64,000 nt of DNA, taken from assembly GCA_963716925.1 (NCBI GenBank), contig CAVQUX010000018.1, forward strand, positions 124,001 through 188,000, read 5' to 3'. This DNA is from DAISKN01 sp963716925. GTDB lineage: Bacteria; Acidobacteriota; Vicinamibacteria; Marinacidobacterales; SMYC01. Below, one piece after another: positions 17,106-26,452 of this stretch (positions are counted from its first letter, which is position 1; each line of letters starts with the position of its first letter). The notes beneath the pieces were generated by a model. It did no database searches and was not told where the DNA came from. It saw only the letters and a program-made list of their open reading frames with translations. The translations under genes and the position numbers were made by a program.

Positions 17106-19076
17106 ACCCGGCCCTGCTCCTCGCGGGAGTCCTTCTCGCGGAGCGGGCCGACCTCCTGCACGAAGAAGCGGTCCAGCTCCTGCAATCGGGGAACGCGCCC
17201 GAGGCGGAGGGGAAAGCGCTTCAGGCCATCGCGCAGTCGCAGCGGTTCGTCCCCGAGGAGGAGATCGGCAAGCGCCCCGATCGAGGGCTTCTGTTCGAGG
17301 ACATGATCCTCGAGGCGCGCAAAAGCTATCGCGAACGTCGCGCCCGGTACTTCCGCACGCTCGGCGACGCCCTCGCGGCCCAGGAGAAATGGCCCGCCTC
17401 GCGCAAAGCCTACCGACGCGTTCTCGATATCGAGGCGGTGCCCGGGCTCTCGCTCGTCATGGCGCGGCACCCGGACCTGGACCTCGAGAGCCGGCTGGAT
17501 CTCCTCGTCGACGCCTACCTCTCGCCCGGCAGCGACCGGGCGAATCTGGAACGGGAGCTCCTTCGAGACCGGCGCATTCCTCGATCGAAACGCGCTGAAG
17601 GCGGGGCTCGATCGGAAGCGATTCGCGAAGCTGAAGGAGAGCTACCCCGACCTCGAGCTCCTCGGATTCCCGTTCCCCGATTTTCAGGCCGCGACCGACG
17701 GCGGGACCCTGATCCCTTCTCAGCTCTTTCGCGCGGGAACCAACCTCGTCGTCTACTTCCCGGTGGACGGATGCGGCCGCTGCAGCGAGGAGCTCGACGG
17801 ACTCACGGATCCCGTGAGGGACGCGCAGAAGCGGCGGCTCCCCATCGAGGTGGCGGCCTTCGTCCCCGAGAGCGATCTTCCGGTCGCGCGTCGCATCGCG
17901 CGCCTTCTTTCGATGCCGATCCGGGTGGCGCGGAAGGATTTCCTCCCGCCGTCCACGGACGTTCTCGAAGGCGGCGAGATCCGGATCGTCGCCCGCGGGG
18001 GGATGACCCAGATACGCATTCCCATGAGCGCGGGCCTGGCGTCGGGCGAGATCCGGCCGCGAGTGGCGGCCTCGCTCTCGTTCATCGACGAGCCGGGCCT
18101 TCCCACCGAGGCGCGGCCCGAAGATGCGAGCGTACGGGTTGTGAGTCTTTCGAGGAATTCCGACGACAGACGCGCGCTCACCGACTGGGTCGCGACGATC
18201 GAGAAGCTCGAGGCCGGGCCCGCTCCGCTCGACTCGCTCTATTCCGAGCTCAACCGGGTCGCTCAGCGCATCACTCCGGCGGACCGGGAGGACACCTGGA
18301 ACGTCTTGAAGGAGCTCTCGCGGCTCGAAGGCGCCCACGCGGCGAAGAACCGCTTTCTCGGGCTCGCGGGCCAGGGAGTGGGAGAAAAGCTCCTCGAGAC
18401 CGCGAAATCGCTCGACGCGTCCGTGCGCCGCACTCCGGGCGGTGAAGAGGGAGTCTGGTCCCTCGCGGTCGCGGGAAAGCGGATCTTTCTACAGAGGTCG
18501 TTTTACGCGGACGACGGTCTTCGCGACTTCGACTTCGTTCTCGAGGACGACTCCGGTGCTCTCGCCGTTCTCTGGGGCGCTCGTCAGGAGCACGCGCCTC
18601 TCGGCGTCGCCGCCGTCCGGGACGGGGCCGCGTTCTTGTTCGACTGCCCGGCGCTTTGCCCCGGCGCCCGGCTCTGGTCCGAGGGCCGGGTGGCCTTCGA
18701 GGGCGGCCCCGCGGCGGTCGTCGACTCCGAGCTCATCGAGCTTCGAAACGCGCTCGTCGACCCGCCGCCCGGATCCGGCCGCGGTCCTCTCTTCCACCGA
18801 AGGGCCGCCGGCGGGAGCGAGACCGCGCTCGAGCGCGGGATTCGACTCTTCGAGGAGAAGGATTTCGCCAAAGCGCTTCTCGCCTTCACCGAGGCGGAGA
18901 AGGAGATCGATCCGGTGGCCCCTTACGACCTCTCCGACCTCGCCTACAACCGCGCCCGGGCTCTGCAGGAGCAGGGAAAGCGCCGAGAGGCCCTCGCGAT
19001 TTTCCGGAGTCTGGGCGACGTTTCGTACCAGAGCCTGGTCGACGAAAAGGCGCGCCTCATCGAGAGCGGACGGTAA
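17102..19076 (+). CDS. Thioredoxin-fold plus TPR protein, one apparent frameshift
   Basis: The protein is about 657 residues if the frame change near 17565 is bridged. The first part (from GTG 17102) is helical with a TPR-like unit (KSYRERRARYFRTLGDALAAQEKWPASRKAYRRVLDI, described by position 17305-17430). A redoxin-like domain follows (GFPFPDFQAATDGG, LVVYFPVDGCGRCSEEL) with a CGRC pair at about 17770-17781. The C-terminus has another TPR pair (ETALERGIRLFEEKDFAKAL, PYDLSDLAYNRARALQEQGK). A role as a thiol-disulfide or redox-sensing scaffold is inferred. The first residues VNPALLLAGVLL are hydrophobic but too short for a convincing signal peptide. Confidence 0.6.
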
Positions 19077-19080
19077 TAAC

Positions 19081-19104
19081 GCCCGCCGCCGGGCTACGGC
19101 GGGC
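19081..19104 (+). terminator. GC-rich hairpin between redoxin/TPR and ABC genes
   Basis: GCCCGCCG, an eight-base loop, CGGCGGGC. It lies just after the upstream stop, where a terminator would be, but has no T-run, so termination would have to be weak or Rho-assisted. Confidence 0.35.
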
Positions 19105-19113
19105 AAGCCAAGC

Positions 19114-19119
19114 TATACT
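19114..19119 (+). promoter_or_regulatory. -10-like TATACT before the ABC exporter
   Basis: GC-TATACT ends 14 nt before the ATG of the first ABC subunit, directly after the GC hairpin. This suggests separate transcription of the exporter pair. No -35 consensus is present. Confidence 0.4.
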
Positions 19120-19133
19120 TTGATCTCCGCTCG

Positions 19134-20886
19134 ATGAAAGAGCTCAGGCGCCTCCTTCCGTACGTTCGTCGCTATCCCCGTCCCATGATCGTTGGAATGG
19201 CGGCCCTGGTCCTCGCCAAGGCGGCCTCGGTTCTCGTTCCGCTCGTTCTCGAGCGGACGGTCGACGATCTCACTCTCGGGGTCACGGTCTCGAAGCTCGC
19301 TCTCTACGGCTCCCTCATCGTGGTCCTCGCCGCCCTCGAGGGGTTCTTCCGGTTCTGGATGAGGAAGCTTCTCATCGGGGTCTCGAGGTTCGTGGAGTTC
19401 GACCTGCGGAACGATTTCTTCGCCCGCCTCCAGAGGATGAGTCCCTCTTTCTACCAGCAGTGGCGCACCGGGGATCTCATGTCCCGGGCCTCGAACGACA
19501 TCGGCGCAGTGAGGATGGTGCTGGGTCCGGGGATCATGTATCCGGCGGAGACCATCCTCATCACCCTCGGCGCCCTCGCGTTCATGCTCGCCATCAGCTG
19601 GGAGCTCACCCTGGTCTCACTCGCCATCATGCCCGTGGTGTCGATCGCGGTGAAGGAGTTCGGGGCCGTGATCCACAAACGCTTCGAGACCATCCAGGAA
19701 AAGATGAGCGACATCTCCGCATTCGTGCAGGAGAACGTCTCGGGAATGCGGGTGGTGAAGGCCTACGCCCAGGAGGAGGCCCAGAGACGGAAGTTCGAGC
19801 ATGAGAACGAAAGCTACCTCCGGAGCAACATGGGGCTGGTGAAGATCTGGGGCGCTTTCTACCCTCTTCTCGCCGCCATCATCGGACTCGGAAGCGCCGT
19901 CGTCCTCTGGTGGGGAGGGCGCATGGTCGTTCGCCAGGAGATCACCCTCGGTCAGCTCGTCGCGTTCTTCGCCTATCTCGAGATGCTGACCTGGCCCATG
20001 ATCGCCTTCGGCTGGGTGGTGAACATCTACCAGCGCGGCTCGGCCTCCATGAAGCGGCTCGCCGCGATTCTGGACGCCGAGCCGGAAATCGTGGACGGAC
20101 CGGATGCGACGGTCTCCGCCCTGAAGGGACGCATCGAGTTCCGCGGCGTTTCCTTCCGGTACGCGGGCTCGAACGGGAACGGAAACTCGGAGGTGCTCGC
20201 CGACGTCGACCTCCTGATCGAGCCCGGGCAGACGGTGGCGTTCGTCGGGCGAACGGGCTCGGGGAAGACCACTCTCACCCGGCTCGTGCCCCGGCTCTAC
20301 GACGCGACCGAGGGCCAGGTGCTCGTGGACGGGCGGGACGTGCAGGACGCTTCCTCTCGAGACCCTGCGCTCGGCGGTGGCCTACGTGCCGCAGGAGAGC
20401 TTCCTGTTCTCGGAGACCATCCGGGACAATATCGCCTTCGGGAAGCCCTCCGCGTCGGATGCCGAGGTGGAGGAGGCGGCGAAGCGCGCGGGGCTCGATA
20501 CCGACATCGCCTCCTTCCCGAACGGATACCAGACCATGGTGGGCGAGCGCGGCATCACGCTTTCCGGGGGCCAGAGGCAGCGGGCGACGATCGCCCGCGC
20601 GGTGCTCATCGAGCCGCCGATCCTGATTCTCGACGACGTCCTCTCGGCCGTCGACACCGAGACCGAGGAGCGGATCCTGAACGAGCTCTCGGGAGTCCTC
20701 AGGACACGGACGACGCTCCTGGTCTCGCATCGCATCAGCACCGTCAAGCAGGCGGACCTGATCTGCGTTCTCGAGAACGGGCGGATCGTGGAGCGGGGAA
20801 GCCACGAGGCGCTCCTGGCGCAGGACGGCCTCTACGCGAGCCTCCACAGGAAGCAGCTCCTCGAGGAAGAGCTGAACCGCATATGA
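19134..20886 (+). CDS. ABC exporter half-transporter A (permease-ATPase), one frameshift
   Basis: One subunit of a heterodimeric type IV ABC exporter. Six membrane helices lie within residues about 15-300. The ATPase has Walker A GRTGSGKTT, a Q-loop at YVPQES, signature LSGGQRQ, Walker B LILDD and H-loop SHR. The residue after Walker B is Asp, not the catalytic Glu, so this half forms the degenerate site. The frame breaks near 20352 (VDGRDVQD, resuming LETLRSAVAYVPQ), one base out of register. Total length about 583 residues. The stop overlaps the next start as ATGA, so the two halves are translationally coupled. Confidence 0.85.
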
Positions 20887-22683
20887 CCGCCCCGTTCCAC
20901 GAGGAGGAGGCGCTCGGGAAGATCTACGACCGCCGGCTGATGCGGCGTTTGCTGGCCTACCTGGGCCCGTACAAGCCGACCGTCGTCTTCTCGCTTCTTC
21001 TGGTCATCGCCGGCTCGGCTCTGAAGCTCGTCGGTCCCTACCTGACGAAAGTCGCGATCGACGACTACATCACCCGGGGAAACCTGGAGGGGCTCGATGT
21101 CATAGCGCTCCTGTACGTTCTCGCGCTGATTCTGCAGTTCGCGCTCTCCTTCTTCCAGGTCTATCTCATGAACATGGCGGGCCAGCGCGTGATGTTCGAC
21201 ATGAGGCGCGAGATCTTCGCCCACCTCCAGCGCCTGCAGCCGGCGTTCTTCGACAAGAACCCCGTCGGTAGACTCGTAACCCGGGCCACCACGGACGTCG
21301 ACGCGCTGAACGAGCTTTTCACATCGGGGGTGGTCACCATCTTCGGCGACGTCTTCATGCTCCTGGGTATCATGGTGGTTCTCGTCTATCTCGACTGGCG
21401 GCTCGCGCTCGTCACCTTCATCGTGCTCCCGGGGCTCTTCGCCGTCACACTGATGTTCAAGCGGCGCGTGCGCGAGGTCTATCGCAAGGTCCGGACGCGG
21501 GTGGCGATGTTGAACGCCTTCATCCAGGAGAACATCGTCGGGATGCAGGTGGTCCAGCTCTTCCGGCAGGAGCCGCGGAAGTTCGCGCAGTACAGCGAGC
21601 TCAACCGACAGCATCAGGACGCCAACCTGGAGTCCGTCTTCCAGTACGCGCTCTTCTATCCGGCGATCGAGTTCCTGGGCGCCGTCGCGGTCGCTCTCAT
21701 CCTCTGGTACGGAGGCTGGCGGATTCTCCTCGGGAGCCTCACTCTCGGGGGCCTCGTGGCCTTCATCCAGTACTCCGAAAAATTCTTCCGGCCGATCAGC
21801 GACCTCTCGGAGAAGTTCAACATCCTGCAGGGCGCCATGGCCTCCTCGGAGCGGATCTTCAAGCTCCTCGACACCGAGGTCACGGTGGCGACGCCCCCGG
21901 TGCCGGCGGCGACGGGCGGAGGGCCGGGGCTCGATCCGGTTCGAGAACGTCTGGTTCGCCTATAGAAACGAGGACTGGGTGCTCGAAGACCTCGATCTCG
22001 AAGTGCGCCCGGGCGAAACGGTGGCGGTGGTCGGGCACACCGGAGCGGGAAAGACGACGCTCACCAGCCTCCTCCTCCGCTTCTACGACGTGCAGCGGGG
22101 CCGGGTCCTCGTGGACGGAGTGGACGTCCGGGAGTGGAATCTCCAGGATCTGAGGCGCCAGTTCGGAATGGTGCTCCAGGACGTCCACCTCTTTTCCGGT
22201 ACCATCGCCTCCAACATCCGTCTCGGCGATCGGGAGTTAACCGATCGCGAGGTGGCGGAAGCCGCGGCGGCGGTGCACCTCGACGGCTTCGTCGCCGGCC
22301 TTCCCCGCGGTCTCGAGGAAGAAGTGAAAGAGCGGGGCTCGTCGCTCTCCGCGGGACAGAAGCAGCTCGTGAGCTTCGCCCGCGCGCTGGTGCACGATCC
22401 CAGGATCCTCATTCTCGACGAGGCCACTTCCAGCGTCGACACCCACACGGAAATCCTGATTCGCGAAGCCCTCGAGCGCCTGCTCGAGAACCGCACCAGC
22501 CTCGTCATCGCCCACCGGCTTTCCACCATCCAGAAGGCGGACCGCATCGTGGTGATGCACAAAGGAAGAGTGCGCGAGGTCGGCAACCACCAGGAGCTCC
22601 TGGCGCTGCGGGGAATCTACTACCGGCTCTACCAGCTCCAGTACAAGGAACAGGAGATCGCGGGAATGTCCCGCGGTCTCTGA
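20883..22683 (+). CDS. ABC exporter half-transporter B (permease-ATPase), one frameshift
   Basis: The second subunit, about 600 residues. The membrane domain spans residues about 25-320 (VGRLVTRATTDVDALNELF coupling region). The ATPase has Walker A GHTGAGKTT, signature LSAGQKQ, Walker B LILDE with the catalytic Glu, and H-loop AHR. The signature departs from LSGGQ, as expected for the half whose signature faces the degenerate site of its partner. The frame breaks near 21925 (TGGGPG, resuming IRFENVWFAYRN). This pairing matches TM287/288 and BmrCD-like exporters; the substrate (lipid or drug) is unknown. Confidence 0.85.
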
Positions 22684-22741
22684 GCAAGCCGAGCGGCGGA
22701 CACTGTCCGGGGACCCGGCGGTGGGCTAAGATGGCCGCCTC

Positions 22742-23621
22742 ATGAGCGACGAAGGCAGCTCCACGCCGGCGCCCCCCGAAGTGTCCGAAGCGCCCGAGGA
22801 CGTGAGCTTCGCTCGCACTCTCGTCCAGTTCTTCCTCGTTCCCGCGATCGTCGTCGCCGCCTGCGTCGGTGTGTTCTTCTTCTTCGCCTGGCTCGTCTCC
22901 GACGAGAAGACGGGAGTCGACTACCTTCGCGAGATCCGCGCGGGGAGCGCCAACCGCCGATGGCAGGCGGCGTTCGAGCTCTCGAAGATCATCAACATGG
23001 ACTCCGAGAAGAAGCGCATGGTGGGCCTGGTTCCCGAGATGATCGCGGCCTTCGAGGAAGCCAAGGGCGACGATCCCCGGGTGCGGCACTACCTGGCGCT
23101 TTCCCTGGGACATCTCGGGGACCGAAGCGCGACCCCGACCCTCATCGCGGCACTCGACGATCCCGACTCCACCACCCGGCTCTACGCGAGCTGGGCACTC
23201 GGGAACCTGGAGGATCCCGAAGCCGTCGAGCCTCTCCTCCGGAAGTTCGGCGACGACGACCCGGGCGTCCGCAAGATGGCGGTCTACGCCGTGGGGACCC
23301 TCGGCGACGAGCGCGCGATCCCCGGGCTCCAGGTCGCGCTCGGGGATCCCGATCGGGACGTCTCCTGGAACGCGGCGGTGGCCCTGGCGCAGCTCGGGGA
23401 CGCGTCGGGAGAGTCTCAGCTTCTCCTGATGCTCGACCGGGAGTACCTCGACGGTCTCGCGGAGTTCGACGAGGCCCGCAAGCTCCTGGCGATGCAGAGC
23501 GCCATCCAGGCCTCCGCCCTCGTTTCGAGCGAGACCCTGGACGCGCGTCTCCGGGAGCATAGCCGAAAGCGATTCGAACCTCGCCGTTCGCAAGCTCGCC
23601 CTCGAAGCGCTCGCCCGTTGA
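22742..23621 (+). CDS. Membrane-anchored HEAT-repeat protein, frameshift near the end
   Basis: About 292 residues. A single membrane helix (LVQFFLVPAIVVAACVGVFFFFAWLV, residues about 27-54) is followed by HEAT/PBS-lyase-like repeats such as RHYLALSLGHLGD, RLYASWALGNLEDPE, RKMAVYAVGTLGDERA and SWNAAVALAQLGD. The last repeat continues in the next frame after about 23560 (IAESDSNLAVRKLALEALAR, then TGA 23619-23621). Read without the shift, the tail is an Arg/Pro-rich extension of about 40 residues that looks non-coding. HEAT repeats bind proteins. It sits directly upstream of the respiratory locus but has its own TAAGAT hexamer 9 nt before the ATG. Confidence 0.7.
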
Positions 23622-23669
23622 CGCCATCCCCCTGCAGAAGTTTGACTTCGGAGGGGGCCGCGCGAGTTC

Positions 23670-23699
23670 TTGACACCCCTCTCGCCCGATGACTAAAAT
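23670..23699 (+). promoter_or_regulatory. Sigma70-type promoter of the respiratory locus
   Basis: Perfect -35 TTGACA (23670-23675), an 18-base spacer and TAAAAT (23694-23699). The start point would be near 23706, giving a leader of about 135 nt before the Rieske ATG. This is the best promoter in the window and the likely driver of the cytochrome genes. Confidence 0.75.
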
Positions 23700-23840
23700 A
23701 TCGAGTTTGCATCAGGCGATCTGCCCGCTGCTGTATGCGTTACGCCAACGCGGACCGTTTCCGCACCGTCAAAAAAGTTGCAGTAGAGACTTTTCAAAAC
23801 GAGAGATCACAGGACTGAGCGCTCACGACTAGGTAGAAGC

Positions 23841-24410
23841 ATGGCCGACGAAACGAAAGCCCCCGAGACCAGTGGAACCGGAGCGGAGGCGCCCGCCTCC
23901 AAAGCCAAGAAGGCCGACGCGCCCGAGATGACCCGACGCGAGTTCAACTGGCTCGCTCTCGCGTGGTCGTTCTTCGCCGCCTCCGCCGGCGCGGGCCTCA
24001 CGGCGATGGGTCGCTTCATGTTCCCGAACGTCCTCACCGAGCCGCCTTCCTCCTTCAAGGTCGGCTTTCCCACCGACTTCGCCGTCGGGGCCGTCGACGA
24101 GCGGTTCAAGGAGAAGTACCGCGTCTGGGTGATCCGCAACGAGGAGGGGATGTACGCGCTCTCCGCGATCTGCACCCACCTCGGCTGCACCCCGAACTGG
24201 CTGGCCGCCGAGAACAAGTTCAAGTGCCCGTGCCACGGCAGCGGTTTCTACATGAGCGGGATCAACTTCGAGGGACCGGCGCCGCGCCCCCTCGAGCGCG
24301 TGAAGATCGCGCTCGCGGACGACGGCCAGGTGTTGATCGACAAGGGCCGCCTCTTCAAGCAGGAGGCCGGGCAGTGGAACGATCCCGAATCCTTCTTGAG
24401 TCTGAGCTGA
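23841..24410 (+). CDS. qcrA: Rieske iron-sulfur protein of a bc-type complex
   Basis: A 189-residue quinol-oxidising complex subunit. A charged Ala/Lys-rich N-terminus (1-30) precedes one membrane anchor (LALAWSFFAASAGAGLTAMG, about 38-57). The 2Fe-2S motifs CTHLGC (about 111-116) and CPCHGSGF (about 133-140) have both Cys-His pairs and the disulfide cysteines. It passes electrons from quinol at the Qo site to the c-type haems. It is the first gene of the respiratory operon, with a GTAGAAG region before the ATG. Confidence 0.95.
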   Translation: MADETKAPETSGTGAEAPASKAKKADAPEMTRREFNWLALAWSFFAASAGAGLTAMGRFMFPNVLTEPPSSFKVGFPTDFAVGAVDERFKEKYRVWVIRNEEGMYALSAICTHLGCTPNWLAAENKFKCPCHGSGFYMSGINFEGPAPRPLERVKIALADDGQVLIDKGRLFKQEAGQWNDPESFLSLS

Positions 24411-24501
24411 TTGGACTTTTTCGCTTTCGCCGAAGGTCCTCTCCGGGGCTTCCCTCGTGAAGGCTCACGGCGCATCGGGAGATTGTTAGGAGTCGAAATC
24501 A

Positions 24502-25299
24502 GTGCAAAAGCTGGTCAACGCATTCAGTAGCGGGTGGAACGCCCTCACCGAGACCCAGGTCTGGAAGTCGATCTTCCGCCACGGCGCCGTCACCAGCAAC
24601 CGGAACCGGGTGCTGGTGGTGATGTCGAACGTCTTTCTCCACCTCCACCCGGTGAAGTCGAGAAAAGCGGGCATCAAGCTCCGCTACACCTGGTGCATGG
24701 GCGGGGTCACGTTCTTCCTGTTCCTGGTGCTCACCTTCACCGGCCTGCTCCTGATGTTCTACTACCGGCCGACGGTCGAGTACGCCTACGCCGACATCAT
24801 CGATCTCGGCGAGCACGTTCCCCTCGGCGTCATGCGGGAGCTCCATCGATGGGGCGCCCACGCGATGGTCATCACCGTCTGGCTCCACATGTTCCGGGTG
24901 TTCATGACCGGCTCCTACAAGCCGCCCCGCGAGTTCAACTGGGGCGTGGGAGTGGTGCTGCTGGTCCTGACCCTTCTCCTGTCGTTCACGGGGTACCTCC
25001 TTCCCTGGGACCAGCTGGCCATCTGGGCGATCACCGTGGGCTCGAACATGGCGAGGGCGACGCCTCTGGTCGGAACCGAAGGTCCGCTGTCGGCGGCGCT
25101 GAAGATCGGCGATATCAACATCATCAACTCGGCGAGCGACGCCCGCTTCATTCTCCTCGGGGCGCGCAACGTGGGGGAGAACACGCTTCTCCGGTTCTAC
25201 GTCCTGCACTGCGTCGGTCTTCCGCTCGCGGCCGCGGTGTTGATGGCGGTGCACTTCTGGCGGGTGCGCAAGGACGGCGGCATCTCGGGCCCGATGTAG
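24502..25299 (+). CDS. Cytochrome b, N-terminal (b6-like) subunit
   Basis: GTG-initiated 265-residue membrane protein with the four haem-binding helices of cytochrome b. The two His pairs are in RELHRWGAHAMVITVWLHMFRVF (described in two parts: ELHRWGAH and VWLHMF) and in YVLHCVG and AVHFWRVRKDGG. FTGYLLPWDQLAIWA is the Qo helix. TAGGAG lies upstream. Splitting cytochrome b after helix D is typical of b6f-like and many non-proteobacterial complexes. Confidence 0.93.
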   Translation: MQKLVNAFSSGWNALTETQVWKSIFRHGAVTSNRNRVLVVMSNVFLHLHPVKSRKAGIKLRYTWCMGGVTFFLFLVLTFTGLLLMFYYRPTVEYAYADIIDLGEHVPLGVMRELHRWGAHAMVITVWLHMFRVFMTGSYKPPREFNWGVGVVLLVLTLLLSFTGYLLPWDQLAIWAITVGSNMARATPLVGTEGPLSAALKIGDINIINSASDARFILLGARNVGENTLLRFYVLHCVGLPLAAAVLMAVHFWRVRKDGGISGPM

Positions 25300-25332
25300 C
25301 CCGATCGAAGGATCTCGAAGGGCATACGGCAT

Positions 25333-26439
25333 ATGGAAGCGATCAAAAACCTGATCAACTGGCTCTCCGGTCCGACGGTGCTGTTCACGCTGGCGACCGT
25401 CGGGTTCATCTTCTCGCTTCGCTATCCCAAGGTCTGGTCCAAGCGAAACGCCATCGTGGTCTTCGCGGTCATGGCGGTGTTCTACTTCGTCAGCATGTTC
25501 GACCCGAACTTCTTCCTCATCGTGGCGAAGCCCGACAACGTCCCCATCACCTTCGTGCTCTTCGGAGTGGCGTTCTTCACCTGGTTCGCCATGCACCAGG
25601 GCATCGAGAATGACAAGCGCATCGGGGCGGGAGAGCCCCCGATGGAGAAGAAGGAGGAAGACAAGGTCTGGGTGTGGCCCGACCTGGTCTACGTCGAGTT
25701 CCTCTGCATGATCCTTCTCGGGATCGGGCTCATCGTGTGGTCGATTCTCCTGAAGGCACCGCTCGAGCAGCCGGCGAATCCCGCGGACTCGCCGAACCCC
25801 TCGAAAGCGCCGTGGTACTTCCTCGGGCTCCAGGAGATGCTGGTCTACTTCGACCCCTGGCTCGCGGGAGTGGTCTTCCCGACGCTCATCATCGTGGGCC
25901 TGATGGCGATCCCGTTCATCGACACCAATCCCAAGGGGAATGGGTACTTCACGTTCAAGGAGCGCCGGACCGAAATCGGAATCTTCCTCTACGGTTTTCT
26001 CGTCCTCTGGGTGCTTCTGGTGATCTCCGGGACGTTTCTCCGCGGTCCCAACTGGAACTTCTTCGGCCCCTACGAATTCTGGGACCAGCACCGCGTGGAG
26101 CCGCTCTTGAACGTCCACGTATCGGACTTCTTCTGGGTGAAGCTCCTCGGGCGGCCGCTACCCCACAATCCCATCGTCCGCGAGTTCCTCGGAATCATCC
26201 TGGTCCTGGTGTACGTGGGCGTTCTCCCGGTAGTGATGGCCAGACCCAGGGAGAAGCTTCCTCGCTTCCTGGGGTGGCTGAGTCTGAACAAGTACTACGT
26301 GAGGATGGGCCCGGCCCGGTTCTACCTGGGGGTGTCGCTCTTCCTGCTCATGCTGAGCCTTCCCATCAAGATGTACCTGCGGTGGATGTTCAACTTGAAG
26401 TACATCCTCACGTTCCCGGAGATCTTCTTCAACATTTAG
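25333..26439 (+). CDS. Cytochrome b, C-terminal subunit, extended
   Basis: A 368-residue partner of the b6-like subunit. It has an extra N-terminal pair of membrane helices (residues 12-90), then the subunit-IV-like part with the Qo-site motif as APWY (in SKAPWYFLGLQEML) followed by about five more helices. The usual motif is PEWY or PDWY. Replacement of the acidic residue is seen in several bacterial groups but changes the proton path at the Qo site. It is 33 bp after the b6-like gene. Confidence 0.88.
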   Translation: MEAIKNLINWLSGPTVLFTLATVGFIFSLRYPKVWSKRNAIVVFAVMAVFYFVSMFDPNFFLIVAKPDNVPITFVLFGVAFFTWFAMHQGIENDKRIGAGEPPMEKKEEDKVWVWPDLVYVEFLCMILLGIGLIVWSILLKAPLEQPANPADSPNPSKAPWYFLGLQEMLVYFDPWLAGVVFPTLIIVGLMAIPFIDTNPKGNGYFTFKERRTEIGIFLYGFLVLWVLLVISGTFLRGPNWNFFGPYEFWDQHRVEPLLNVHVSDFFWVKLLGRPLPHNPIVREFLGIILVLVYVGVLPVVMARPREKLPRFLGWLSLNKYYVRMGPARFYLGVSLFLLMLSLPIKMYLRWMFNLKYILTFPEIFFNI

Positions 26440-26452
26440 GCTGGAGTCGACG

